Shown here: positions 1 to 7,170 of the stretch, one piece after another | How the letters are laid out: each line of letters begins with the position of its first letter | Position numbering within the stretch: the stretch's first letter is position 1 | Assembly (NCBI GenBank): GCA_026419775.2 | Contig: JAOPGA020001055.1 | Coordinates: 1 to 28,041, forward strand | Reading direction: 5' to 3' | DNA: 28,041 nucleotides | DNA from: Acrasis kona | Taxonomy: Eukaryota > Heterolobosea > Eutetramitea > Acrasida > Acrasidae | Translations under genes and position numbers: made by a program | The notes under the pieces: model-generated | The model's input: only the letters and a program-made list of their open reading frames with translations | What the model was told of the DNA's origin: nothing | Databases searched by the model: none

Positions 1-2
1 AA

Positions 3-47
3 CCTTAACTAGTGGGCCATGTTTTTTTGCGCTCCGGAGCGGGAAAT
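3..47 (+). repeat. left terminal inverted repeat of the HNH element
   Basis: It pairs with 1368-1414, with a few mismatches and one or two small gaps. It contains a perfect 12-bp palindrome CGCTCCGGAGCG at 30-41 that the right arm does not preserve. Confidence 0.6.
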
Positions 48-1079
48 TCCAGAACCTAAAAAGGTAGGAATCAAAACGCTTTGCGTTAATCAACATGTTG
101 AGCTTAAAAATATCTCAGATAGTAACAATTTCAATGAAATTAACAAGGATGTTGAAGATGATGAAAACAAATTCAATTGTTTTTTGTTCCAGATGGAACC
201 ACCCAACCCCCAGTATGGAATTACAACATTCGAAAAGTTCGGTTGAGGAAAACTGATAGTATCCTACCAAATATTCCTCATAAGAAGATATCCTATGGAT
301 ATATACAAACAGGAAGAAGAGGACGAAGTAAAACATTGTCCTTTTTAAAATATGTGGCAACATGTTATAATAAACGTTGTTTATATTGTAATTGCATTTT
401 TAATACCAATGGTACATCCCTACAGAAGATAAATCGTGCACAAGGGTACAACGACCATAACTGCTATGCGGTTTGTGAAACATGTAACATACTACAGTAT
501 ACGAGAGATCTACTACCCTTCTATGAATGGTTATGTAGAACTGATGATTTTTTAGATTCTGGCAGTGATGCCAGTATTATGAGTTTGTTGCGTCAAAAAT
601 TCAATACGTACGCTGTAGAGGTATTTCCTGATGACGTTTGGAGAAAACTTGCAGCTGAACACCATGGTCCAATCGCACCGATCCCAATATTATTGGAATG
701 TAATTTTGAGGATATACCCACCGATATGCCGTTGGCACCTAAGGGTAGTTATGTACCCAACATCTTGCCTGACACCGAGAAGCAACGCAAGATTTTGATT
801 GACGGTAAAGGTAAAATGAATATGCGTGGACCCAATTGTCAGATACCAAGTTTGTATTACGAGTGTTTGAAATTAGCCTATTGTACATACTGCGGTGTAC
901 CTTTAGGAAATATTCATGGAACCTGTCTTGACAGATTCGATCATAAAAAACCGTATACACGTTGGAACGTTTATCCGTGCTGTTTCGTTTGTAATAGCGC
1001 CAGAGGGTCATTAACTTTGAAAAACTTTGCATCACATATTCAAACGGTACGCAAAAACATTGGATGCGCTTGTGGCTGA
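19..1079 (+). CDS. protein with two HNH-like zinc modules
   Basis: The main frame is open from about 165 to the stop at 1079 but has no early ATG. I therefore propose an intron at 122-192 (GTAACA...TTCCAG) joining an exon from the ATG at 19; that model gives 329 residues. The C-terminal module reads YCTYCG, then LDRFDHKKPYTRWNV, then PCCFVCN, then FASHI. This is the C-x2-C / D-H / Y-x3-N-V / C-x2-C-N pattern of HNH (endonuclease VII-like) nucleases. An earlier module (RCLYC, AQGYNDHN, VCETCN) looks like a degenerate second copy. The likely role is a DNA nuclease of the surrounding TIR element (inference). The frame seems to continue in the overlapping +1 frame after about 1037 (next entry), so the copy may be broken. 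The donor site is weak, and the start is the least certain part of the model. Confidence 0.55.
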
Positions 1080-1263
1080 ATATGGTAAAGATGAGAAAGC
1101 GTTAATTGCAGCATTAATCGGAAGGTTCAACTTGTTACTGAAAAACAGTAGTATCCCTAACGAGTTGTGGATGTTGCTAAAGCAAGAAAGAGATGATATT
1201 AGAACGTTGCCGTACAAATATCTTCCAGATGAACTCTCGGAGCCCAAAAAGAAGAATCAATAA
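1027..1263 (+). pseudogene. probable C-terminal continuation of the HNH protein in the overlapping frame
   Basis: This 78-codon frame overlaps the end of the HNH frame by 53 bases and has no ATG near its start. It reads as a helical, charged segment (HIFKRYAKTLDALVAEYGK, then LIGRFNLLLK, then PNELWMLLKQE) and ends in a lysine-rich tail. The peptide before the overlap (NFASHI) runs naturally into FKRYAKTL here. A one-base frame change near 1036-1040 would explain both frames, as a decayed copy or a sequence error. It could instead be a separate small protein, but nothing marks a start. Confidence 0.45.
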
Positions 1264-1367
1264 ACCAACATTTCTAAATGATATTTTTGAATTAANAGCG
1301 TGTTAACGTTAGGGTAAATAACTGTAAGCTCTGTAGAGCCTTAGTCATATAGTATATGTGATGTATT

Positions 1368-1414
1368 ATTTGCCCGCTCTTCGCATGAAAAAAATAATCG
1401 CCCACTAGTAAAGG
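1368..1414 (-). repeat. right terminal inverted repeat of the HNH element
   Basis: Read on the minus strand it begins CCTTTACTAGTGGGC, matching 14 of the first 15 bases of the left arm. Similarity then fades through a T-run and an AGCGGGCAAAT block. Confidence 0.6.
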
Positions 1415-1670
1415 CAACAGCCTCACCAGGGACATTATCATTTTTTTATGGGTAACACCGTCAAACTATTAGGACATACCTGTGGTATTAATATCTTTTA
1501 GTTTTGATGTTGTGAAGTGAATGCACGTAGAATAAGAATCAGTACGTAGCCATCGAAGTAAAAGTATGAAGCAATGAAGGTTAAAAACCAATTTGTTTAA
1601 TAAAAGTAACATTCAAAACAATGTGACGAATGAAATGTAATGAAAGTGTGATGTTTAATTAGTAGGACCT

Positions 1671-1713
1671 AACCCAACGGGTTATTAAGGGTTTGCGCCT
1701 GTAGGCGCTTAAT
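1671..1713. repeat. two back-to-back hairpins
   Basis: AACCC (1671-1675) pairs with GGGTT (1679-1683) across a three-base loop. GCGCC (1695-1699) pairs with GGCGC (1704-1708) across the loop TGTA. Flanking TTAA tracts on both sides could extend the second stem with a bulge. They stand out in AT-rich surroundings. Their function is unknown; a termination signal, a GC-cluster-like element or chance are all possible. Confidence 0.4.
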
Positions 1714-2029
1714 GAACTGTAAAGAAACCGATGGTTTGTACAGGACTTCGCCAAACGATTGTTCAATAGAATGTTTGATAATTATATATCTTTTGAACAA
1801 TACTAATAGAATGTTCATTATACAATACCTAATTACGTTTAGAACACTCTTTATACCATTCGATGAATAGGTAATATACACGATAAAATAGTCTTCACGC
1901 TCATGACATGTATATTGATGACTTCACACAAGTCAACTCAACTGTGTCACTTACAACCATTTCGGTGATTTGTATATATAATTTTTGTGTAAGGTAACTC
2001 ATCAATAACTATTGACGGGGGTTGTAAAA

Positions 2030-2967
2030 CTACCAATAAACTATCAGGCTTATCCCTGTTTTCAAAAAAAGACAACATAACTTCATTTGTAAATTCAAGA
2101 TATTTAAGTTGCCAATTTTTGGTTTCTTTTCAAACGTGAATCGTTTAAATGTGCACATGAAATTTGAAAACCTGGTCTCGATCTCAGATCTCTTTCCTCC
2201 AAACTGATCATTGTAATCTAGCACATCTTGTAAAAAATTGACCTTATTGATCTTTTGATGCGGTTATATGGTTTCCATTTTAGAAACATGGAACCATCAT
2301 TGTTCTCACCACATTTTTCAGTCATAGACAAACTAAGGAACATGTTGTTGATATCCATTAAAACTTGTGTTCGACAACCTGATTTCTTAAACTTAAAGCT
2401 ATGCATACTTTCTCTTTTAAATGTATGTATTTCTTTAATAGAATTGTAATTAATTCTAACATCATGCCCATCAGCGTACATTGTAACACTACGGAATTTT
2501 GAGGGATTGTTGAGGTATGCGCTTAACAATCGAATTTTTGAGGTGCTGAACATTGTTTTTAATTTATTAGTGATTACTTTATCAACCTCCTGGTAGTTCA
2601 AATGGTAGAAGTGATGAAATATATCCCCAAATGTAGAGGAGGGAATAAACTTCTCCATCTCCTCATATTTGTATCCGGATATAAGATGAAAAAGAATTAA
2701 AAGTCCTTTTTCAACATTTCGGTATGGTCCGGGCCAATCTTGGATGCTGAATATCAAATTCAAAAATATAAATGTGGGTATGTATCCAATAGCATCCTTT
2801 ACTGTTCGTTTGACGAGTGAGATTTCTTTGACATCTTTCAACTTAGTCCGATGTGCTCTCTCTGGCTTCACTATTGCCCATTGTTGATTCAAAATACCCC
2901 ATTCATCTTCTAAAAGCTGATTTATTAGCAGCTGCAAAGATTTTGTTGCTTTTGCTGTGGTTGTCAT
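2030..2967 (-). pseudogene. broken DDE_4-type transposase
   Basis: From the ATG at 2967 the frame encodes the family's first acidic motif, TMYADGHDVRINY, followed by SGCRTQVLMDINNMF and EKCGENNDGSMFLKW, which match the D-D part of DDE_4 (Harbinger/ISL2EU-like) transposases. The third part, DQFGGKRSEIETRFS with the likely catalytic Glu, lies downstream in another frame at 2030-2224. At least one frame change therefore separates the second and third catalytic blocks. No transposase of this type is needed by its neighbours, so this is a dead or dying insertion. Candidate ends are weak: GTTGTAAAACTA at 2021-2032 resembles the inverse of TAGTTTTACCAAC at 3100-3112. Confidence 0.65.
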
Positions 2968-3156
2968 TGAGAACCGGAAGAGAATAGACTGCACCGAAAA
3001 GTTTTCGTTACACCAAATGCAAATTGGTTAACCGAAACCGAAATGCTTAACCAAAATCAAAATATCACAATAAAACTAAAATATCACAGCAAGAACTATT
3101 AGTTTTACCAACAGTGTTTAGTTTTATTAGCTCTGAAAAAATACGCCGTCAACAAA

Positions 3157-3724
3157 ATGGTCTCGGCTAACCCTCAATATCAATTCATTCAATTCAACAG
3201 AACGATACTATATCGTTGGAACACGGAAAATAACGTACCAGCTGGAAGCGCTTTTGCAAGGTTGGTACCAACAAATTGAATCAATTGAACCTTGCACAAC
3301 ATGGGTAGATTTTAAATGTCTTAAGAGTGGAGATGATATGAAGGCTGTTATAGCAAAAACCATCAAAGACACGCCATCTATTGTACTTTTACTTTATCAT
3401 GGGTGCTTGGATATATGTAAAGAATCTGATGACTTTTTTCGCTTTGAGATAACTGAGGTGCTGAAATACAAGGATACTACAAAGAACATTTCATTTATTC
3501 TCTTAGGAGTGCAAAACATTGAAGAATTATTTGAAAATGTAGATGAAAGTGACTTTTTTATTAACTTAAAACTACATATGTAGAATGTACTTGTAAAAAT
3601 TACAAGCATTGAAGGTTTAGAGCGTGTAGTCAATAAATTACTTCCTTACTGGCTAAGTGTTTCCACCGGACAAGGTTTTACAGTATTCAATTCGACGAAG
3701 CAATTTTTTTTGTCAGAGGGATAA
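3157..3724 (+). pseudogene. unrecognised gene, apparently broken
   Basis: An ATG at 3157 opens MVSANPQYQFIQFN, which continues in a neighbouring frame as YYIVGTRKITYQLEALLQGW. That frame is open to a TAG at 3583: TTWVDFKCLKSGDDMK, then DTPSIVLLLYHG, then NISFILLGVQNIEELF. The same frame resumes after the TAG and runs to 3724 (IEGLERVVNKLLPYWLSV). The alternating hydrophobic strands (VLLLYH, SFILLGV) suggest an alpha/beta fold, but I recognise no family. A 27-nt GT-AG stretch at 3580-3606 would remove the TAG in frame, but it is shorter than any other intron here. It lies just upstream of the VGGG gene copies and may have belonged to one multidomain gene with them. Confidence 0.4.
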
Positions 3725-4145
3725 TAATATACCCTTTAGTAGTGTAGTAGTAAATATTTGATATTTATATATCCAACACGTCATGGGTTGCTGGTTCTAT
3801 TCTCGGCATTTCAATACCATAAAGAAAATTTCAAGATGGAGAGATCATAGATTCTCAGAGTGATATTGAAGCACTACAGAGGGAGAATCAATTGCTGCAA
3901 CAGCAGTTATATCTACAAAAGCAATGTAAGTCACAACACAACAAAAGTACTCAACATGTTATTGTAGTGGGTGGGGGAGGTCAGAGTGAGGAACAAAAGA
4001 AAATTCGAGAATTACAACAACATTTAGATTAAAAGAAGATTCAAGAGATGGAGCAACAGTTCCAACAAAAAGAGTGTAAGTCACACACAGCACACAAAAG
4101 TACTCAACATGTTATTGTAGTGGGTGGTGGAGCGAGTAAGAGATA

Positions 4146-4420
4146 TTGTCAATTTCCAATAACCTTTGCCCTTTTTTCTTCTGCTTCGACTTGTTTAACT
4201 CCGCATTGCTCCTGCTTTATTAATAACTGCTCGATTGTGTTTTGTCTTAATTAATGATGTCTTTGCTCAAACCTGTCAAAAAGATTCTTGCTCCGATGAA
4301 TTTATTCTTGCTTTGACGGATTGATTCTTGCTTTGACAAACTCTATTCTTGCTCCAAATAACTTTATTCTTGCTTTGACAAACTTTATCTTCGCTCCAAC
4401 AAACTTTATTTACGACATGC
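4146..4420 (+). repeat. left TIR with about 21-bp tandem subrepeats
   Basis: The outer 65 bases match the right arm nearly perfectly. The inner part is a run of about six units, each starting ATTCTTGCT and ending in a variable YYGAYRRAYTT-type sequence. Confidence 0.7.
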
Positions 4421-4940
4421 CACCAAGGAAATCTAACACGACACTTTCTAAACAGAGGAAAGAGAAGAACAAGATTGCAAAGGTCCAGCTTTCAAACTAT
4501 TTTAATAAGATAGCCCAACCAGTATTATGTCAACGTTATACCTTGACATCAATAGCACTGTACATTGTGAAGTTCTTCACTGAATGTTTTTCGAAATCAG
4601 ATTTGTTTGAAGAACACAATTTTACTTTTTATAGCACCACAACCAGCCAGACCACTCGTCATTCTTCCTTGTCTTTTAATAATTTTGCTCCCCATTAGCA
4701 CATTTATATACTTTTATACTGTTGGTTTTGTTAGACCCAGTCTTTTCATAATGTCTGTTTGTCTAACCCCTGAGCTGAACAGATTCCAAATTTGCACAAT
4801 AATACTCTCTGGTAATGTTGAACCATTAATGTAAACATGTTGTGACTTTGATGTGGGGCAGGTAACCATTTGTATAAATGAGAGAACAAAGTCTGTTGAA
4901 GCAAGAATAAAGTTTGTCAAATGTATAATTTATTTAAACC

Positions 4941-4956
4941 CACCTTGTACAAGGTG
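4941..4956. repeat. 16-bp perfect palindrome
   Basis: CACCTTGTACAAGGTG is its own reverse complement and is bracketed by ACCC and GGGT a few bases out. It lies in the middle of the TA element. Its function is unknown. Confidence 0.5.
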
Positions 4957-5079
4957 TAGGGTCTACTTTACAATTACTCTTTTGCTCTTCTATTTGCTCC
5001 AGGATTAAATTTGTGTTCTTTAATCATGTTCAATAAGTTGTGTCCCAGGAAGTTCAGCAAATCGGTTATTGCTTTGTTG

Positions 5080-5317
5080 CAAGAATAAAGTTTGTCAAAG
5101 CAAGAACAAAGTTTGCTGAAGCAAGAATAAAGTCTGTTAGAGCAAGAATCAATTTATCGGAGCAAGAATCAATTCATCGGAGCAAGAATCTTTTTGACAG
5201 GTTTGAGCAAAGATAAAACTAATCAAGACACACAAATTTAAAAATACAATCGAGCAATGCGGAGTTAAACAAGTCAAAGCAGAAGAAAAAAGGGCAAAGG
5301 TTATTGGAAATTGACAA
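5080..5317 (-). repeat. right TIR with about 21-bp tandem subrepeats
   Basis: This is the inverse of the left arm, with units of the form AAGAATAAAGTTTGTCAAAGC. One further isolated unit lies inward at about 4896-4922. Confidence 0.7.
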
Positions 5318-5657
5318 TATGATCCCAAAACTATTGATGAAAATCAACTGCTCGAGATGTTAAACAAAAACAACAAACTCCAAGGCGTTGCAGACGCGAT
5401 GAAGTCGGCAGGCATTGATGGCGAGGGATTTGTCGGATTGAAAAAGATTGATTTCGGAATTCAAAATGACATTAAAATTGATCTTAATGTCAACGTTAGA
5501 GAAATCCTACGCAACTTTGCAAGGGAAAATTTCGGAATTGAACAATACTTGGAATAAAAGATGTTGGGATATAAAATAAGTTTATTGTTATGGGTGATTT
5601 TGAACTCTGATTACAGAATTAACGTCTTTAAACCTACAAAGAACCAATGTAACCCGC

Positions 5658-6293
5658 ATGGAATCAGGTAGATATGTAGTCGGGAATCCTTTTGTGCCTC
5701 GACTGATTAGCTATATATTAAGACCAGTTGCTGCTGTCAAAGAATTTACATTGTACGATGAGCGTGTCATCATCATGCAACAGAGGCAGAGTTCAAACAG
5801 CCATTGCAGTAAATGCGATCCTGTCTATAAGGAGATACATTATGTAAATGCATTCAAAATCGCTTTGGATAAACTACCCGAAAAGGGAGTACTGCAAATT
5901 AGTATATGTCTATCACAACGCTGATTTCAACAAGCTGCAAATCCATTTTGAAGACGAAGTTGTTGATGTACATTTGAAGCTTTCTTTGACTCCACAGGAA
6001 GTTCATAGCAAACATTCAAACAATTTCAAGATGGAGAGATCACAGATTCTCAGAGTGAAGTTGGTCAGCAGCAACAGACTCAACATGTTATTGTAGTGGG
6101 TGGTGGAGGTCAGAGTGAAGGTGCTGTGCAGCAAACTCCAGAGCAGAAGAAGGCGTATGAGGAGTTAATCAAGTTGGACGAGAATGGTTTGGGAGGTTGG
6201 TTAAGGCAGAGGAAGTTGAATGAAGAAGCCATTCGAGCATTGTTCGATCAAGGTTACGACGGTGCAGGTTTTTCAGCCGTCAGTGAGGGATAA
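5658..6293 (+). pseudogene. VGGG / SAM-like family gene, copy 2
   Basis: An ATG at 5658 opens MESGRYVVGNPFVPRLISYI and continues to SSNSHCSKCDPVYKEIHY. The coding sense then moves to a second frame (LVYVYHNADFNKLQIHFE, then VVDVHLKLSLTPQEV) and to a third (FKQFQDGEITDSQSEVG, then TQHVIVVGGGGQSEG). The third frame ends with ELIKLDENGLGGWLRQRKL and RALFDQGYDGAGFSAVSEG before the stop at 6293. Two frame changes are needed, so this copy is probably broken unless introns are hidden in it. The tail WLRQRKL...LFDQGYDGAGF has the look of a SAM-like helical bundle (inference). The N-terminal half has no match in copy 1. Confidence 0.5.
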
Positions 6294-6675
6294 GCAATGA
6301 AGATGTCTGGTACAAAGAGATATTACTTGCCGAAATAAATGTGTATTTTTTTGAAATGCCATAGTAGAGGGTTTTATAACAACAGTAATAGTATTCCTGC
6401 CTACATACCATTTTCATATGGATTAATCGGGACCATGAATTTTTTATAAATTTATCACAGCACAACCATGGGATTACCATGAATTTTTTATGGAAGCTGA
6501 TTGTCGTTACAAAAAATATGGAACTAGCAAGTCTACACTCACATTTATTACCCTCTTCGCATAAGAACTGGGATGTACTTGGCTTAATAAAACTATTAAC
6601 GTAGTTTATCCTTTGGATGTGCTTGATTACATATTGTTTGTCGTTTGTTCTAAAAAATAATTTTTTTAAAAGTGA
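6294..6675. other. non-coding stretch
   Basis: I see no credible gene. A 15-base direct repeat, ACCATGAATTTTTTA, occurs near 6432 and 6477. An open minus-strand frame here has no family signature and runs into the tRNA gene, so I regard it as chance. Confidence 0.5.
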
Positions 6676-6757
6676 AGCCAACAATGAGGATTGAACCCAT
6701 GATCTTTCGCTTACAAGGCGAACGCTTTATAATCAAAAACCACTAAGCTATGCTGGC
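6676..6757 (-). tRNA. tRNA-Thr(UGU) with a 9-nt insert in the D-loop
   Basis: Read on the minus strand from 6757, the acceptor GCCAGCA pairs with TGTTGGC. The D stem is GCTT/AAGC. The anticodon stem TTCGC/GCGAA encloses the loop CTTGTAA, with anticodon TGT at 6715-6713. The T arm is ATGGG-TTCAATC-CTCAT. A T-run follows for RNA polymerase III termination. The A box (TAGCTTAGTGG) and B box (GGTTCAATCC) are intact. The D-loop (6744-6728) is 17 bases instead of the usual 8 or so; the extra bases are roughly TTTGATTAT after AGTGGTT. Every stem is sound, so this looks like a real gene with an unusual insert, though a recently mutated pseudogene is possible. Confidence 0.85.
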
Positions 6758-6929
6758 TTGTAAGTAATATATCTATATTATAAATATGAACTTTATCAAT
6801 AATATCGACCGCGACTTTAGGAAACAAACTCTTTCATATTAGTATTGGATGTTGTTTCAAAACATAAACATACACTTGTGTGTCGCCTGTTCTATATAAG
6901 AAACGCGCCCCAAATCATTTAGATTAATA

Positions 6930-7152
6930 ACCATCCTCCCAGTTTTATACAGACTCGTCATGAACGTGATCAATGGCCGTATTCAGATTTGTGTCACAAA
7001 AATACAAAGTGATTGCGTCACACCAACGTGGCTTTCGTAAAAAAGCGAGATGTGCAGATTTAGCTCACAAAATGCAATCTATTCTTAACAACGCTAGAAG
7101 AAATAAATCCCCACTATATGGTGTGCTTATCGATTTCGAAGATGCTTACCCT
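6930..7152 (+). pseudogene. LINE reverse-transcriptase fragment (5' side of the hAT insertion)
   Basis: TILPVLYRLVMNVINGRI (from 6930) matches the N-terminal RT block of non-LTR elements. In a neighbouring frame VIASHQRGFRKKARC, then NNARRNKSPLYG, then VLIDFEDAYP match the Q-GF block and the catalytic motif A (first Asp in IDFEDAY). The frame changes once between these blocks. It is cut off at 7152 by the hAT element and appears to resume at 10332. Endonuclease and later RT motifs are absent. The LINE clade cannot be assigned. Confidence 0.65.
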
Positions 7153-7170
7153 TAGGGCTCGGCATAAATA
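7153..7170 (+). repeat. hAT left TIR
   Basis: TAGGGCTCGGCATAAATA; it matches the inverse of 10312-10329 with one mismatch. Confidence 0.85.

Larger units (their letters stand above)
3..1414. mobile_element. TIR-bounded element carrying a double-HNH gene
   Basis: The two ends are inverted copies of each other. The left arm begins CCTTAACTAGTGGGC at 3. The right arm, read on the minus strand from 1414, begins CCTTTACTAGTGGGC. Similarity continues for about 46 bases through a run of seven T and an AGCGGG-type block to about 47 on the left and 1368 on the right. Between them lies essentially one gene with HNH-like zinc motifs, whose first ATG (19) falls inside the left arm. No DDE transposase, reverse transcriptase or other enzyme is seen. 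The left boundary is only two bases from the window edge, so a target duplication cannot be judged; TTAA at 5-8 is mirrored by TTTA on the right. That this is a transposon is inferred from the repeat architecture; I do not recognise the class. Confidence 0.6.
1264..2016. other. non-coding stretch, with element end and paired hairpins
   Basis: I see no credible gene here. It holds the right arm of the HNH element (1368-1414), one undetermined base at 1296, and two adjacent small hairpins at 1671-1713. The remainder is AT-rich with no recognisable RNA or protein. Confidence 0.6.
4146..5317. mobile_element. TA-inserting element with long, subrepeated TIRs
   Basis: The ends are TTGTCAATTTCCAATAACC at 4146 and its inverse ending at 5317, flanked by TA at 4144-4145 and 5318-5319. 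Each arm is about 240 bases and includes six or so tandem units of about 21 bases built on ATTCTTGCTYYGACAAACTT. Inside, on the minus strand (about 4730-4830), a frame encodes IIVQIWNLFSSGVRQTDIMK followed by RLGLTKPTV, a helix-turn-helix of the Tc1/mariner type. No complete DDE domain fits in the space. The TA duplication and HTH make a deleted Tc1/mariner-superfamily element likely. Removing it with one TA restores the host frame ASKRYDPKT. Confidence 0.75.
3826..5557 (+). pseudogene. VGGG / SAM-like family gene, copy 1, split by a TA element
   Basis: The frame beginning FQDGEIIDSQSD (3829) encodes a coiled-coil-like stretch (EALQRENQLLQQQLYLQKQ). Two copies of the block KSTQHVIVVGGG follow (about 3940-3975 and 4097-4131), separated by glutamine-rich helix and one in-frame TAA near 4030. 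The frame is then interrupted at 4144 by a 1.17-kb element. Beyond the element it resumes exactly in phase as YDPKTIDENQLLEMLNK, then VADAMKSAGIDGEGFVGL, ending at 5557. The tail has the spacing of a SAM-like helical domain (weak). The internal duplication covers the helix plus VGGG unit. I do not recognise the family. A second copy (5658-6293) shares FQDGEI-DSQSE and QHVIVVGGGG. Confidence 0.5.

Noticed and set aside
739-1035. 98-codon minus-strand frame opposite the HNH gene
   Set aside because: It is antisense to a frame with clear zinc motifs and has no family signature of its own.
2255-2449. Plus-strand frame opposite the DDE_4 transposase
   Set aside because: It is a shadow of the catalytic region on the other strand.
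2021-3112. Possible TIR pair for the DDE_4 element
   Set aside because: Only about 12 bases match with one gap, and no target duplication is evident. Not strong enough to set element boundaries.
4321-4698. 125-codon frame with repeated 'ILALTNFI' peptides
   Set aside because: The repeat comes from the 21-bp units of the element's TIR. The rest (MPPRKSNTTLSKQRKEKNK) shows no recognised domain, so coding is not supported.
6280-6684. 134-codon minus-strand frame next to the tRNA-Thr gene
   Set aside because: It begins inside the tRNA gene, is low in complexity and matches nothing I recognise.
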